IMG/VR virus record: IMGVR_UViG_3300033153_009397
Coordinates: 16,004-80,003 of that record
DNA length: 64,000 bases
Strand: one strand, 5' to 3'
Origin: a virus
Each line of letters begins with the position of its first letter. Positions within the stretch are counted from its first letter, which is position 1. Position numbers and translations under genes: made by a program. Of the stretch, positions 23,609 through 30,849 are shown piece after piece. Under the pieces are notes generated by a model. The model searched no databases. It saw nothing but the letters and a program-made list of their open reading frames with translations, and was not told where the DNA came from.

Positions 23609-23900
23609 TCCCTTTCATTATTTCGATGTATAGAAACAGTTGAGGTATAGGCTTTTTTGAATATTCATCCCATCTATTATCTAAAAACCAACCAACCTCG
23701 CTCTCGTTGAACTGTAATAATGAACCTCTTATATCTTTCTTGAGTAGCTCGTAGAATTTTTCTTCAAAATTCTTTATTAAGTCAAATAGTTCTTCTTTGG
23801 TTGATTGCATTTGCCCAGTTTCTGCATAAGCCTCCGCATAGAAATAGTCTTCCATTTCTATTAGTTCCATCTTTTCAATGTTTGACTCCATTTCAGTCAT
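23601..23900 (-). CDS. Hypothetical acidic protein
   Basis: 99 aa from ATG 23900 (GTG 23903 precedes it). Acidic helices (MELIEMEDYFYAEAYAE) then an aromatic C-terminus. It overlaps the small gene at 23893 by 8 nt. Unrecognised. Confidence 0.55.
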   Translation of the reverse strand: MTEMESNIEKMELIEMEDYFYAEAYAETGQMQSTKEELFDLIKNFEEKFYELLKKDIRGSLLQFNESEVGWFLDNRWDEYSKKPIPQLFLYIEIMKGND

Positions 23901-24036
23901 CACCTATTTCATATTTAACGGCTGAATTTGATAGTATTTCTATCAGAAGGTATGTAGCCTCTTCATAGTTTTCTACTTCCCATTCATTGATGGTTTTCCA
24001 TTTGTCATTATCTCTTTCTAATGCTTTGATAATCAT
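23893..24036 (-). CDS. Very small acidic protein
   Basis: 47 aa, starting MIIKALERDNDKWK and ending SAVKYEIGDD. It fills the gap between the HNH gene and the 23601 gene, overlapping the latter by 8 nt. No function assigned. Confidence 0.5.
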   Translation of the reverse strand: MIIKALERDNDKWKTINEWEVENYEEATYLLIEILSNSAVKYEIGDD

Positions 24037-24064
24037 TTGTTTTCACTTCTTTTCGATTTCTCGG

Positions 24065-24484
24065 TCATTCTGATTTCATCTCTTCTAATTTTTCGGTTAT
24101 TTCTTTCTCTATTTTTGGTAACCTTGTTTTTATGGTATTATATTCTCTCATAAGTGATACTATGAGCGGGTCTGAAGTATCTATTTTCCCCCATCCGTTA
24201 TCTCTACTTGCTTTAACTCTTCGTAAAAATCCATGTATTTTTTGATGACAAGCGTGGCATAGTATTTGGCATTGTTTCATTTCTTTCTCTATTTCTTCTA
24301 TTTCTTTTCCTTTTACTATCATTGTAGCAATGTTATTTTCTTCATCATATCTTGGTATTGGGTGATGTAATAAAAGTTTCTTGGTATAGCTACCACAAAA
24401 TAGACAATTTTTTCCTTTTTTGAACTCCTTAAGGAGTTCTAATGACACTTTTCTTTTTAAAACACTTTTGCTTATCTCGGTCAT
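24065..24484 (-). CDS. HNH endonuclease
   Basis: 139 aa. CLFCG and CHACH supply the zinc-binding cysteines and LLLHHPIPR the catalytic His of an HNH (beta-beta-alpha-metal) nuclease; HQKIHG at about residue 88 is the closing helix. C-terminal coiled coil. HNH proteins in phages act in homing, packaging (beside the terminase) or host DNA cleavage; this one lies far from the terminase. TATA TATTTAAAT (24508-24516) is centred 28 nt before ATG 24484, so it is leaderless and heads the operon 21852-24484. Confidence 0.8.
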   Translation of the reverse strand: MTEISKSVLKRKVSLELLKEFKKGKNCLFCGSYTKKLLLHHPIPRYDEENNIATMIVKGKEIEEIEKEMKQCQILCHACHQKIHGFLRRVKASRDNGWGKIDTSDPLIVSLMREYNTIKTRLPKIEKEITEKLEEMKSE

Positions 24485-24605
24485 GTAATCTTACATTGTT
24501 TTTAACATATTTAAATGTTACGAGACATCACAAAATTTTTATTTAAACTTGTTTGGTTTTTGTAATATAAAATTGGCGTCTTTTATAGTTTCAGCCGTCG
24601 AAATG

Positions 24606-24612
24606 TTTAAAT
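24606..24612 (+). promoter_or_regulatory. TATA box of plus operon at 24636
   Basis: TTTAAAT centred 27 nt before ATG 24636 with no leader, divergent from the HNH promoter at 24508-24516. Confidence 0.6.
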
Positions 24613-24635
24613 GTGACAAAAGAGATTTTAGAATA

Positions 24636-24905
24636 ATGACTGAATTAGAATTTTGTAGTATAGAAAACCGACTTACAGATAATGGGATAGGGTGTCTGAA
24701 AGAGGCTCGATTTGCTCTGGCTATTGGATTGGACGGAGTAATAAAGTTTTTACCTATACAAGAGATGGGAGTTATTGCAAACAATTATATTCCCTTATGT
24801 GAAAAACATAAAAAGGAAATACAACAAGTCATCAAAAATATAAAAGAAAAAGAGAGAGAAAATGAACGTCTCAAGAACATCAAAGCTAATCATAAAAGAA
24901 CATAA
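24636..24905 (+). CDS. Hypothetical protein
   Basis: 89 aa from ATG 24636, fixed by the TATA box 27 nt upstream; longer in-frame starts fall in the promoter. Alpha/beta start with CSIEN and GIGCLKEARFALAI, then a lysine/glutamate-rich C-terminal helix with LCEKHKKEI. It overlaps the next gene by 44 nt. Unrecognised. Confidence 0.6.
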   Translation: MTELEFCSIENRLTDNGIGCLKEARFALAIGLDGVIKFLPIQEMGVIANNYIPLCEKHKKEIQQVIKNIKEKERENERLKNIKANHKRT

Positions 24906-25278
24906 GATTGTAATGATAGTAGGAAATATGTATCCCACGTCCCAGAAGATACTTACTGGGTTACATCTTCTAGCTAGGAGGTTTGGGCAAGGTAATCATC
25001 CCTCATATGTCATTGCCTATATGGTACCCAATAGAATTAAGACCGAGTTTGTTTGGGAGAAAATACCTAGCCATTTTTCTTCCAAGGATAAGATGTTAGA
25101 TATACAGCGAGCTTGTGGGAGAAAACCCTCATTTAAAAGAATATGGTTTAACAAAAAGAAGAATAAGATGATATGTTACATTGAATTTAATACTTGTGAA
25201 AACGCTAAACTTTTAGATATCTATTTTGTTGAGCCCGAAGAATATTTCGACGGTTTGCGTAGTTATCAAACAAGATAA
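24862..25278 (+). CDS. Hypothetical basic protein
   Basis: 138 aa. Alpha/beta N-terminus (KIVMIVGNMYPTSQKILTGL) with no complete P-loop, then basic segments (RIWFNKKKNKMICYIEF). GAGAGAAA precedes ATG 24862. No family recognised. Confidence 0.6.
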   Translation: MNVSRTSKLIIKEHKIVMIVGNMYPTSQKILTGLHLLARRFGQGNHPSYVIAYMVPNRIKTEFVWEKIPSHFSSKDKMLDIQRACGRKPSFKRIWFNKKKNKMICYIEFNTCENAKLLDIYFVEPEEYFDGLRSYQTR

Positions 25279-25296
25279 TTGTTTTATACCGAAATG

Positions 25297-25303
25297 TTTA
25301 AAT
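25297..25303 (+). promoter_or_regulatory. TATA box of gene 25326
   Basis: TTTAAAT centred 26 nt before ATG 25326; predicted leaderless start of a second early operon. Confidence 0.6.
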
Positions 25304-25325
25304 GTATTTAAAGATAAAGTAGTAC

Positions 25326-25955
25326 ATGATGAAAATGACCGATAAAGATATTTTTTCGAGATATCTTCACCCAACAAGGTCTCAACACATTTTGTTGGGA
25401 AATAAGGAGAAATTAAGTGTGGGGGAAGTGGCTAGTCTCTTAGGGAAATCGGAAAATAGAATTAGACAGATGATTAATGATGGGGAGTTATTAGCAGATA
25501 AAGTAGGTAGAAGATGGGAGGTTTATTCTTTTCCTCTTCTTGAAAAACTATCATCTTTTAAAAGACTGTTAAGAAAAGCCAAGATTGGAAGATTAAACTC
25601 AGAGTATTATAGCAATATGTGGTATGCTAAAATGGATGAAACCTTCATTGAATATTTCATCTTTGATGATTTAGGAGATTCTGTTGAAAGAGTAATAAAG
25701 ATTCATTATCTACGAATTAATGAGGCTAATGTTTCTGCTCAGTATATAGTTCCTTATTGTTCTATGACTATCACTTATAGTCAAGGAATTCCTATTGTTT
25801 ATACTATGAGTCAGAGGTGGAATGTAGACAATAGATTTGATAATTATCCCAATAAGCTTATCAGTCCTAAATGGATGTTGTTAAGTTATTATTTGATAAA
25901 TGTGTACTTGATGTCTGAAGGTGAGAAACATGCCAATTGTGATAGTAAAAGGTGA
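25326..25955 (+). CDS. Helix-turn-helix (excisionase/MerR-like) DNA-binding protein
   Basis: 209 aa. LSVGEVASLLGKSENRIRQMINDGELLADKVGRRWEV at about residues 32-68 (in pieces: the helix pair SVGEVASLLGKS and NRIRQMINDG, then the wing) is a clear excisionase-type winged helix. The C-terminal 120 residues are unrecognised and beta-rich. First gene of an operon with a ribbon-helix-helix-like protein next, so probably a viral transcription or replication regulator. Confidence 0.7.
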   Translation: MMKMTDKDIFSRYLHPTRSQHILLGNKEKLSVGEVASLLGKSENRIRQMINDGELLADKVGRRWEVYSFPLLEKLSSFKRLLRKAKIGRLNSEYYSNMWYAKMDETFIEYFIFDDLGDSVERVIKIHYLRINEANVSAQYIVPYCSMTITYSQGIPIVYTMSQRWNVDNRFDNYPNKLISPKWMLLSYYLINVYLMSEGEKHANCDSKR

Positions 25956-26274
25956 AGGAGATATGAAAAAAGTGTCACGAGCTGTAAGAGTTCCAAGTGC
26001 TCTCAGAAAATGGATTGAGGATAGAGGGTTAGGATATACTCAAGCTATTAAGTTAGTAATGTCTTTGGAGTTGGAGCAAGGAGATATAGACTATATTGGC
26101 GATGGATATCTTATAACCTTTAAGGTTAGTGAAGCAGAAATAGAAGATTTAATGAGGGAATCAATAAGAATGAGGATACCTTATTCTACTATAATAAGAA
26201 GAAAGCTACTTAAATGGCATATAATGGAATGTGAAAAGAATGGAGAAACCGACATTATTACCAGAAATAATTGA
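25930..26274 (+). CDS. Ribbon-helix-helix-like DNA-binding protein
   Basis: 114 aa from ATG 25930, preceded by AAGGTGAG; ATG 25963 is a shorter option. VSRAVRVPSALRKWIEDRGLGYTQAI (read in two parts, strand RAVRVPS then helix LRKWIEDRG) resembles a ribbon-helix-helix. A second similar unit VSEAEIEDLMRESIRMRIPY follows. Likely DNA-binding; target unknown. It overlaps the previous gene by 26 nt. Confidence 0.5.
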   Translation: MPIVIVKGEGDMKKVSRAVRVPSALRKWIEDRGLGYTQAIKLVMSLELEQGDIDYIGDGYLITFKVSEAEIEDLMRESIRMRIPYSTIIRRKLLKWHIMECEKNGETDIITRNN

Positions 26275-26425
26275 GTTACATGATGATTTATCTGATTATC
26301 TCTCAGAAGAAACGATAGATAAGGTTTTTATGAAACATCTTAAATTGTTTAATGATAGATTGAGAGAATTGGAGAAAATGAAGGAATTATGGGACAATGA
26401 AGAAAAAGATGGTGATGAAAATTAA
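26240..26425 (+). CDS. Small acidic helical protein
   Basis: 61 aa from ATG 26240; GTG 26231 is an in-frame alternative. All-helical, acidic at both ends (LHDDLSDYLSEETIDK; WDNEEKDGDEN). It overlaps both neighbours. Unrecognised. Confidence 0.5.
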   Translation: MEKPTLLPEIIELHDDLSDYLSEETIDKVFMKHLKLFNDRLRELEKMKELWDNEEKDGDEN

Positions 26426-26666
26426 AGCTGGTTGGAGAGATTGTAAATGCATGTTAGAAAATTGTTGGATTGATGACAATAAGGATGAGCTTGAGAAAAT
26501 GACCTCTACTTTTTTCAAGAGATTGTTAAATCGACTTATATTAAAAAGGAAGAGAAGAATATTCATATTGAAAATTAGTTTAAGCCCAGTAAAAGATGAA
26601 GCGGATTTCTGTAAATATGATTGTGGGTATAATAGATGGGGAGAGATAAGAGAAGATAACGATTAG
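26397..26666 (+). CDS. Small basic cysteine-containing protein
   Basis: 89 aa. CKCMLENCW near residue 16 and CKYDCGYN near 72 suggest a metal site bracketing a basic helix (LLNRLILKRKRRIFIL). Several in-frame ATGs lie within 18 nt of 26397. Unrecognised. Confidence 0.55.
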   Translation: MKKKMVMKIKAGWRDCKCMLENCWIDDNKDELEKMTSTFFKRLLNRLILKRKRRIFILKISLSPVKDEADFCKYDCGYNRWGEIREDND

Positions 26667-26678
26667 AGGATGGAAAAA

Positions 26679-28010
26679 ATGAAGAAAATCAAAGAGATGG
26701 AAAACTATGCTTGGGCTAAGAAACAAGCAGATAAGTGGAATACTGGTTTGATAAAAGCCAAAAAAGAGCTGAAGCTAAGCAATGATAGAATACTAGCCAT
26801 GTCTCCAGCTAATGACCCGTACTGGATGACCCCAGCCAAATTGATGAAAGCTAAGTGGGCAGAAGAAATAATGGAAGAAACAATCACACCTCATTTAGAA
26901 AGGATAGGTGTTAGAGATATTCATTTACGAGATATTCATTATACTCTTACTAGCAGCGAGCTACAAGAAACGTGGGATGGAGAAAGATATCTTAATACTG
27001 TTGGTTGTTGGTCAGACCTTATCAAAGCTTTTGCTGTGGCAAGGTATACTGGTCTAATAGATTGGAGACTTATTAGGGATAATAAAAATATCTTGTATCA
27101 GCGTACTAGATATGGAAACAATAAAACTTTTATGGGGAATTTGATTGAGGGGAAGGATAGTTTAACTGTAGATAATATTATCTACGAAACTTTACTTTTC
27201 AGATTTGGGGATATGCTTAATCCATGGAACTGGATGCCTATTCATATTGAAATTTGGACTGAGAAAGACCTAGCTTTGTTAGAGCTAATTTGTAGCAAAC
27301 ATAAAGTCAATATGGTAGTAGGAGAAGGTGAAACTTCTATTACTCAAGTGTTTCAGTTGGTTGAACGTATAAGGAAAGCTGGTAAACCTACCAGAATAGC
27401 TTATATAGCCGACTGTGATGTAGTAGGTTCAAATATGAGCAAGGCTATGGCAAGGAAACTTGAATTTTTGCTTAATAAGTTACTTGGTGAAGAAAAGCGT
27501 GATGTCAAGGTTATACCTCTTATGCTTACTCCCACGCAAGTTGATGATTATGGATTGCCTACTATTCCGATGAAGCCATCTAAGTCTGGAGCTTATGAAA
27601 CTCGTAAAGACCAGTGGTTAGCATCCAGAGGTATGGATGGAGCAGTGGAAGTTAATGCCTTTCATGCTCTTTATCCAGATGATTTTAAATTTATTGTGGA
27701 GAGTTTTATTTCTAGTTACAAAGATGAGAAGATGTGGAAAAGAGTTAAGGAATTTAATGGGACGGTAAGAGACTTTGTTAGAGAACAAATTGATTGTAGC
27801 AATGTAGATATTAGTAGTCTTATCAAGGCTATTGAGTCCGTTGACTGGGTTAAAGTAGAAAAAGAGTATCATGACAATGTGGATGAGATTGGAGAAAGTG
27901 AATTATCCTATGGTTACAAAGACCAAAAATATAGGTGGTTGCTGGATACTGAAAGAAACTATTTTGAACAGTTGTGGGCTTACAACAGATATGAAAATGG
28001 TGAATTGTAA
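26679..28010 (+). CDS. Topo VI-A/Spo11-like TOPRIM protein
   Basis: 443 aa from ATG 26679 (GAGG 9 nt upstream; ATG 26670 abuts the ribosome site). Residues about 80-130 form a winged helix like that of Spo11/Top6A (RDIHYTLTSSEL, then DLIKAFAVARYTGLIDW). A TOPRIM domain follows: HIEIWTEKDLALLEL with the conserved Glu, GEGETSITQV, then YIADCDVVGSNM with the DxD pair, and a region VIPLMLTPTQVDDYGLP as in Top6A-like proteins. The family cuts or binds DNA with magnesium. I do not see an obvious catalytic Tyr in the winged helix, so it may be a nuclease or DNA-binding relative rather than a topoisomerase. No Top6B is visible. Confidence 0.75.
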   Translation: MKKIKEMENYAWAKKQADKWNTGLIKAKKELKLSNDRILAMSPANDPYWMTPAKLMKAKWAEEIMEETITPHLERIGVRDIHLRDIHYTLTSSELQETWDGERYLNTVGCWSDLIKAFAVARYTGLIDWRLIRDNKNILYQRTRYGNNKTFMGNLIEGKDSLTVDNIIYETLLFRFGDMLNPWNWMPIHIEIWTEKDLALLELICSKHKVNMVVGEGETSITQVFQLVERIRKAGKPTRIAYIADCDVVGSNMSKAMARKLEFLLNKLLGEEKRDVKVIPLMLTPTQVDDYGLPTIPMKPSKSGAYETRKDQWLASRGMDGAVEVNAFHALYPDDFKFIVESFISSYKDEKMWKRVKEFNGTVRDFVREQIDCSNVDISSLIKAIESVDWVKVEKEYHDNVDEIGESELSYGYKDQKYRWLLDTERNYFEQLWAYNRYENGEL

Positions 28011-28102
28011 TGAATAAGAGAATACTAATAAAAAGGTTAAAGAGGTTTTTGAGCTCGAGAAAATGTAGGAAATGGAAAAAAGGAAGAAGTGATGAAAAAT
28101 GA
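28010..28102 (+). CDS. Very small basic peptide
   Basis: 30 aa, starting MNKRILIKRLKRFLSS; 14 of its residues are Lys or Arg. It starts on the last base of the TOPRIM stop codon (TAATG) and overlaps the next gene by ATGA, so it fits the operon's tight coupling. Function unknown. Confidence 0.4.
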   Translation: MNKRILIKRLKRFLSSRKCRKWKKGRSDEK

Positions 28103-28296
28103 TATGGCAGACAACTATTTATTGCCCCGATAACACTTGTAAATACAATTCTAACTATAAGTGTCAAAAAGATTTTATACAATTAGAGTTTGAAGACCAA
28201 GAGATACCTTCTTTTGTGTGCACTGATTACGAGTTTAAATCTTCGATAAAAAGCAAAAAATCGAATTTTGCTTTAGGAGAAGGTGATAATCTATGA
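28099..28296 (+). CDS. Small cysteine-rich (DUF1540-like) protein
   Basis: 65 aa. YCPDNTCKYNSNYKCQKDFIQLE then FVCTDY is the same Cys layout as the 14805 product (C, C, C near the N-terminus, and one in a C-terminal C.dY/C.sY). Probably a small metal-binding protein. Confidence 0.6.
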   Translation: MIWQTTIYCPDNTCKYNSNYKCQKDFIQLEFEDQEIPSFVCTDYEFKSSIKSKKSNFALGEGDNL

Positions 28297-28598
28297 CTGA
28301 AGTACATTGTAGGTGTGGAAAGGAAAGAGATGATAAAACAATTGATAAGAAACAGAGTTTTAAAAATATGCATAAAGAGATGATGAAACATATTAATTCA
28401 CGTGTAAAACTTGACCAAGAACGAATATTAAACAAAATAATTTCTGAAATGGTATTAAACGATGAAGAAATGATTGTTTCTAGTCTACTTTCAAGATATA
28501 CTAAGTTGCCATTAGTACAGCAAGATGAGGATATTTTACAGATACTTTATAAGTATACAAATAGAAGAGGAATAAAAAATGACCAAGGTAAGAATTGA
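28293..28598 (+). CDS. Hypothetical helical protein
   Basis: 101 aa. CRCGKE near the N-terminus, then charged helices (KNMHKEMMKHINSRVKLDQ; LNKIISEMVLNDEEMI). ATGA and 20-nt overlaps with neighbours. Unrecognised. Confidence 0.55.
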   Translation: MTEVHCRCGKERDDKTIDKKQSFKNMHKEMMKHINSRVKLDQERILNKIISEMVLNDEEMIVSSLLSRYTKLPLVQQDEDILQILYKYTNRRGIKNDQGKN

Positions 28599-28959
28599 AG
28601 AAGGAGAAACGCTAATAGAAGCGTTGTTGAAAAGGAAAGAATTAGCTAATGGGGATGTATTAGAGCTTTATAAAGACGAGGCTGTTTTACATCTCTTGAA
28701 AAAACAAGCTGACCTCAAAGCGGATTTGAAGAAAATTGATGAGGTCTTAAAGCTTGTTGATAAAGAGGCGATTAAACGTCTCAGACGTAGAAACGTTACT
28801 ACTGCAGAGGATGATGAGATAAAAGTAACTCTTGTGAGTTATTCTCAACGTTCTGTGGATAAAGATAAACTAGGTGAGTATCTTTCTACTCAAGGAAAGA
28901 GTTTGGAAGAGTTCGAGGAAATCAAGAAAGTAGAATATGTGAGGAGAAAGCTTAAATGA
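28579..28959 (+). CDS. Coiled-coil protein (recombination-accessory-like)
   Basis: 126 aa. A long helix (LKKQADLKADLKKIDEVLKLVDKEA) is followed by IKVTLVSYSQRSVDKDKLGEYLSTQG and YVRRKL. The order 'coiled coil, then beta strand, then VD.dkL...l...g' recalls small phage Gp157-type or substrate-specificity-like accessory proteins found beside annealing proteins. Only a weak resemblance. Confidence 0.5.
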   Translation: MTKVRIEEGETLIEALLKRKELANGDVLELYKDEAVLHLLKKQADLKADLKKIDEVLKLVDKEAIKRLRRRNVTTAEDDEIKVTLVSYSQRSVDKDKLGEYLSTQGKSLEEFEEIKKVEYVRRKLK

Positions 28960-29135
28960 GTTTCCTCTCATTTATTCTCTTATTTATTATAGGCTCTCTT
29001 GCTACGGCTATTGCTACTCTATTGTTATCTGTCTTTAAAATTGTAAGACTGATTGGGGTAGATAGATATCTGTTGATTATGTCTTTGTTAGGAGTAATGA
29101 TTTCTGGTTGCTATTTGTGGTGGAGTAGATTATGA
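28956..29135 (+). CDS. Small protein with two transmembrane segments
   Basis: 59 aa. Hydrophobic segments at about residues 3-25 (FLSFILLFIIGSLATAIATLL) and 37-55 (LLIMSLLGVMISGCYLWW) flank a short basic loop. ATGA overlaps with both neighbours support it as a gene. Holin-like topology, but no other evidence for lysis. Confidence 0.5.
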   Translation: MSFLSFILLFIIGSLATAIATLLLSVFKIVRLIGVDRYLLIMSLLGVMISGCYLWWSRL

Positions 29136-29662
29136 GGAGATATTGGAACTCTGAACGTGTAATAAGGTCTATAGAGACCTTTATTCATGAGACTGGATAC
29201 TTTCCTACCAAGAAGGATTTTAATGGGTTAGAATGTCTACCCTCTTATTCTACTTATCAGAGTATCAACATAGGAAGAAATATCGAACAGATTGAACAGC
29301 TACGTGAACAGTTACGGGCTGAAAATCGAACTTTTTTTCCTCGTCTTAATTACCCTCGCTCTAAGATGATAAATATCGTTAAAGAATATAGAAATCGTAC
29401 TGGCACCCCGTTCTTTTTAGAGATGGATAGGTTTTTCTATATAATTACTCTTCATGATGGATTGAGAATATCTTTTTTTGATACTCCCTTTGTTTTGGGG
29501 CATAAGCATCGCTATGAAGAGCTTAAGGACGAAGTTATGTTTGTCAATCCTTGTAAGGTTGAATGGGTATTGCAAAATATGGGTTTTCTTGCTGAATGTA
29601 AACAAAAAAATAAAAAAGAGGAGGATGAAGTTTCTACTCTGATAAGCTCTCTTCTAGAATAG
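29132..29662 (+). CDS. Protein with homing-endonuclease-associated-type repeat
   Basis: 176 aa. The N-terminus (VIRSIETFIHETGYFPTKKDF, then LPSYSTYQ) matches the helical repeat often joined to HNH homing nucleases ('i..f...~G..Pt..~f......lPs..T'). No nuclease motif follows, so it is likely a DNA-binding protein. Its last 29 nt overlap the converging gene at 29634. Confidence 0.55.
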   Translation: MRRYWNSERVIRSIETFIHETGYFPTKKDFNGLECLPSYSTYQSINIGRNIEQIEQLREQLRAENRTFFPRLNYPRSKMINIVKEYRNRTGTPFFLEMDRFFYIITLHDGLRISFFDTPFVLGHKHRYEELKDEVMFVNPCKVEWVLQNMGFLAECKQKNKKEEDEVSTLISSLLE

Positions 29663-29957
29663 TATCACGTTTTGACAGATAAGGAATTGTTGCTTTTAAT
29701 GGAGTTCTAGTCATTTTAGACAATTCTTTGTTTTGTGTAAATTCTTTGCTTAGTTGGTTCATTAGACTTACTATATTTTTTATTGTTTTTTTCTTGATAG
29801 CAAAAAGAAAAGTAACTACTTTTTTATGAGATAGATATTGACAATCTAGTAATTCATCTGGATGATTATTAAGTAGTATGTCTCTAACAATGTTAAAAAT
29901 GTCATAGTTACAAGACATGATATTTATTCTTACAGCCTCACACATAACCTCACACAT
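29634..29957 (-). CDS. Hypothetical helical protein
   Basis: 107 aa from ATG 29957, overlapping the zinc-finger gene by 8 nt. Rich in Ile, Asn and Lys; CEVMCEAVRINIMSC gives several N-terminal cysteines. Converges on and overlaps the gene at 29132. Unrecognised. Confidence 0.5.
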   Translation of the reverse strand: MCEVMCEAVRINIMSCNYDIFNIVRDILLNNHPDELLDCQYLSHKKVVTFLFAIKKKTIKNIVSLMNQLSKEFTQNKELSKMTRTPLKATIPYLSKRDTILEESLSE

Positions 29958-30177
29958 CTTTATGCATCCTTGTAATGTGAACACTTTTTCCTCTTTTGGT
30001 AGAAAATACTCTTCCACAATGTTCACAGACATATCCAACTTCTGCTGCCTCATAGTTGTCAGTTGAGTCCGTATATGCTGTACTAGTGTGTACCCAAGTA
30101 CGTCCACTATCAGTTGAATCTATCATAACAATGGGTTCTTTCTTTTCTTCCTTTTTCTTTCTTTTGAAAAATTTCAT
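29950..30177 (-). CDS. C2H2 zinc-finger protein
   Basis: 75 aa. A lysine-rich start (FFKRKKKEEKKEP), a Ser/Thr-rich linker, then a classical C2H2 finger YVCEHCGRVFSTKRGKSVHITRMH at residues 49-72 (Cys-x2-Cys, Phe, His-x4-His). Single-finger proteins of this kind are common in archaeal viruses and often repress or activate promoters. Coupled by ATGA to a winged-helix gene. Confidence 0.75.
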   Translation of the reverse strand: MKFFKRKKKEEKKEPIVMIDSTDSGRTWVHTSTAYTDSTDNYEAAEVGYVCEHCGRVFSTKRGKSVHITRMHKDV

Positions 30178-30539
30178 TCTTTTATCACTGTCCTTTTTAT
30201 CTGCCTATTTTCTACTTCTCTGAGTTTGGCCCGTTTGTAGACCTTTTTTTCTCTGCCAAGTATTTCTTTTTTCAGTTTTCTAAATTCTTTCAGTCTATCT
30301 GGCTTTATTCTGTATACTGGTGTTAGATGTGAGTCTTTTGGATGTCCTTTTTCTAGCAGTTCTGCATAGCTAAATGGATTGATATGGTAATGTACTGTTC
30401 CAGATTTCTTACCTACTTTTTCGCATATTTCACGAATACTCCACCACTGTAAGTTCCCTTCTTCATCAGTTTCTTCTAATAAATCAAGGATAACTTCTTT
30501 GGTGGACTTGGCCTTAACGTCGTCACTTTTTAATGGCAT
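30174..30539 (-). CDS. Winged-helix transcription regulator
   Basis: 121 aa. EVILDLLEETDEEG, then WSIREICEKVGKKSGTVHYHINPF as a recognition pair, then a wing near LTPVYRIKP; the C-terminal 35 residues are a basic helix (REKKVYKRAKLREVENRQ). First gene of an operon with the C2H2 protein, so probably a paired regulatory module. Confidence 0.7.
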   Translation of the reverse strand: MPLKSDDVKAKSTKEVILDLLEETDEEGNLQWWSIREICEKVGKKSGTVHYHINPFSYAELLEKGHPKDSHLTPVYRIKPDRLKEFRKLKKEILGREKKVYKRAKLREVENRQIKRTVIKE

Positions 30540-30599
30540 TTTAATCTATGTAAACATTTAGACATCTACTATAAAAATCTATTGTTCTCATTATTAAGG

Positions 30600-30827
30600 T
30601 CATTTTTCAATGATTTTGTTGAACCTTAGTTTATTGTCGAAGGTACGTAGAATAATTGTGTCTTGAAGAAGTTCAAAAATAAGGGAAGAGTATCGTTTAC
30701 CTCTGAAATAAGTATGAGGGTTCATAGTGAGAAATGCTTTTTTCAATTCTTCATGAGTTAGAGAACCCTCTCTTCGAAGAATAAAAATAATACTATTAAT
30801 AGCAGCACGTTTATGGATAAACTCCAT
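30600..30827 (-). CDS. Small winged-helix-like protein
   Basis: 75 aa from ATG 30827; the in-frame TTG/ATG upstream lie within the polymerase gene. Helix-helix-wing order (AAINSIIFILRREGSLTHEELKKAFL in two parts, then YSSLIFELLQDTIILRTFDN) suggests a winged helix. It follows polB by 22 nt. Function unknown. Confidence 0.5.
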   Translation of the reverse strand: MEFIHKRAAINSIIFILRREGSLTHEELKKAFLTMNPHTYFRGKRYSSLIFELLQDTIILRTFDNKLRFNKIIEK

Positions 30828-30849
30828 ATTTCTACTAATATAAACTTCA

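Noticed and set aside
29634-29662. Convergent overlap as an antisense regulatory system
   Set aside because: A 29-nt overlap of two 3' ends is common in compact genomes and carries no special motif.
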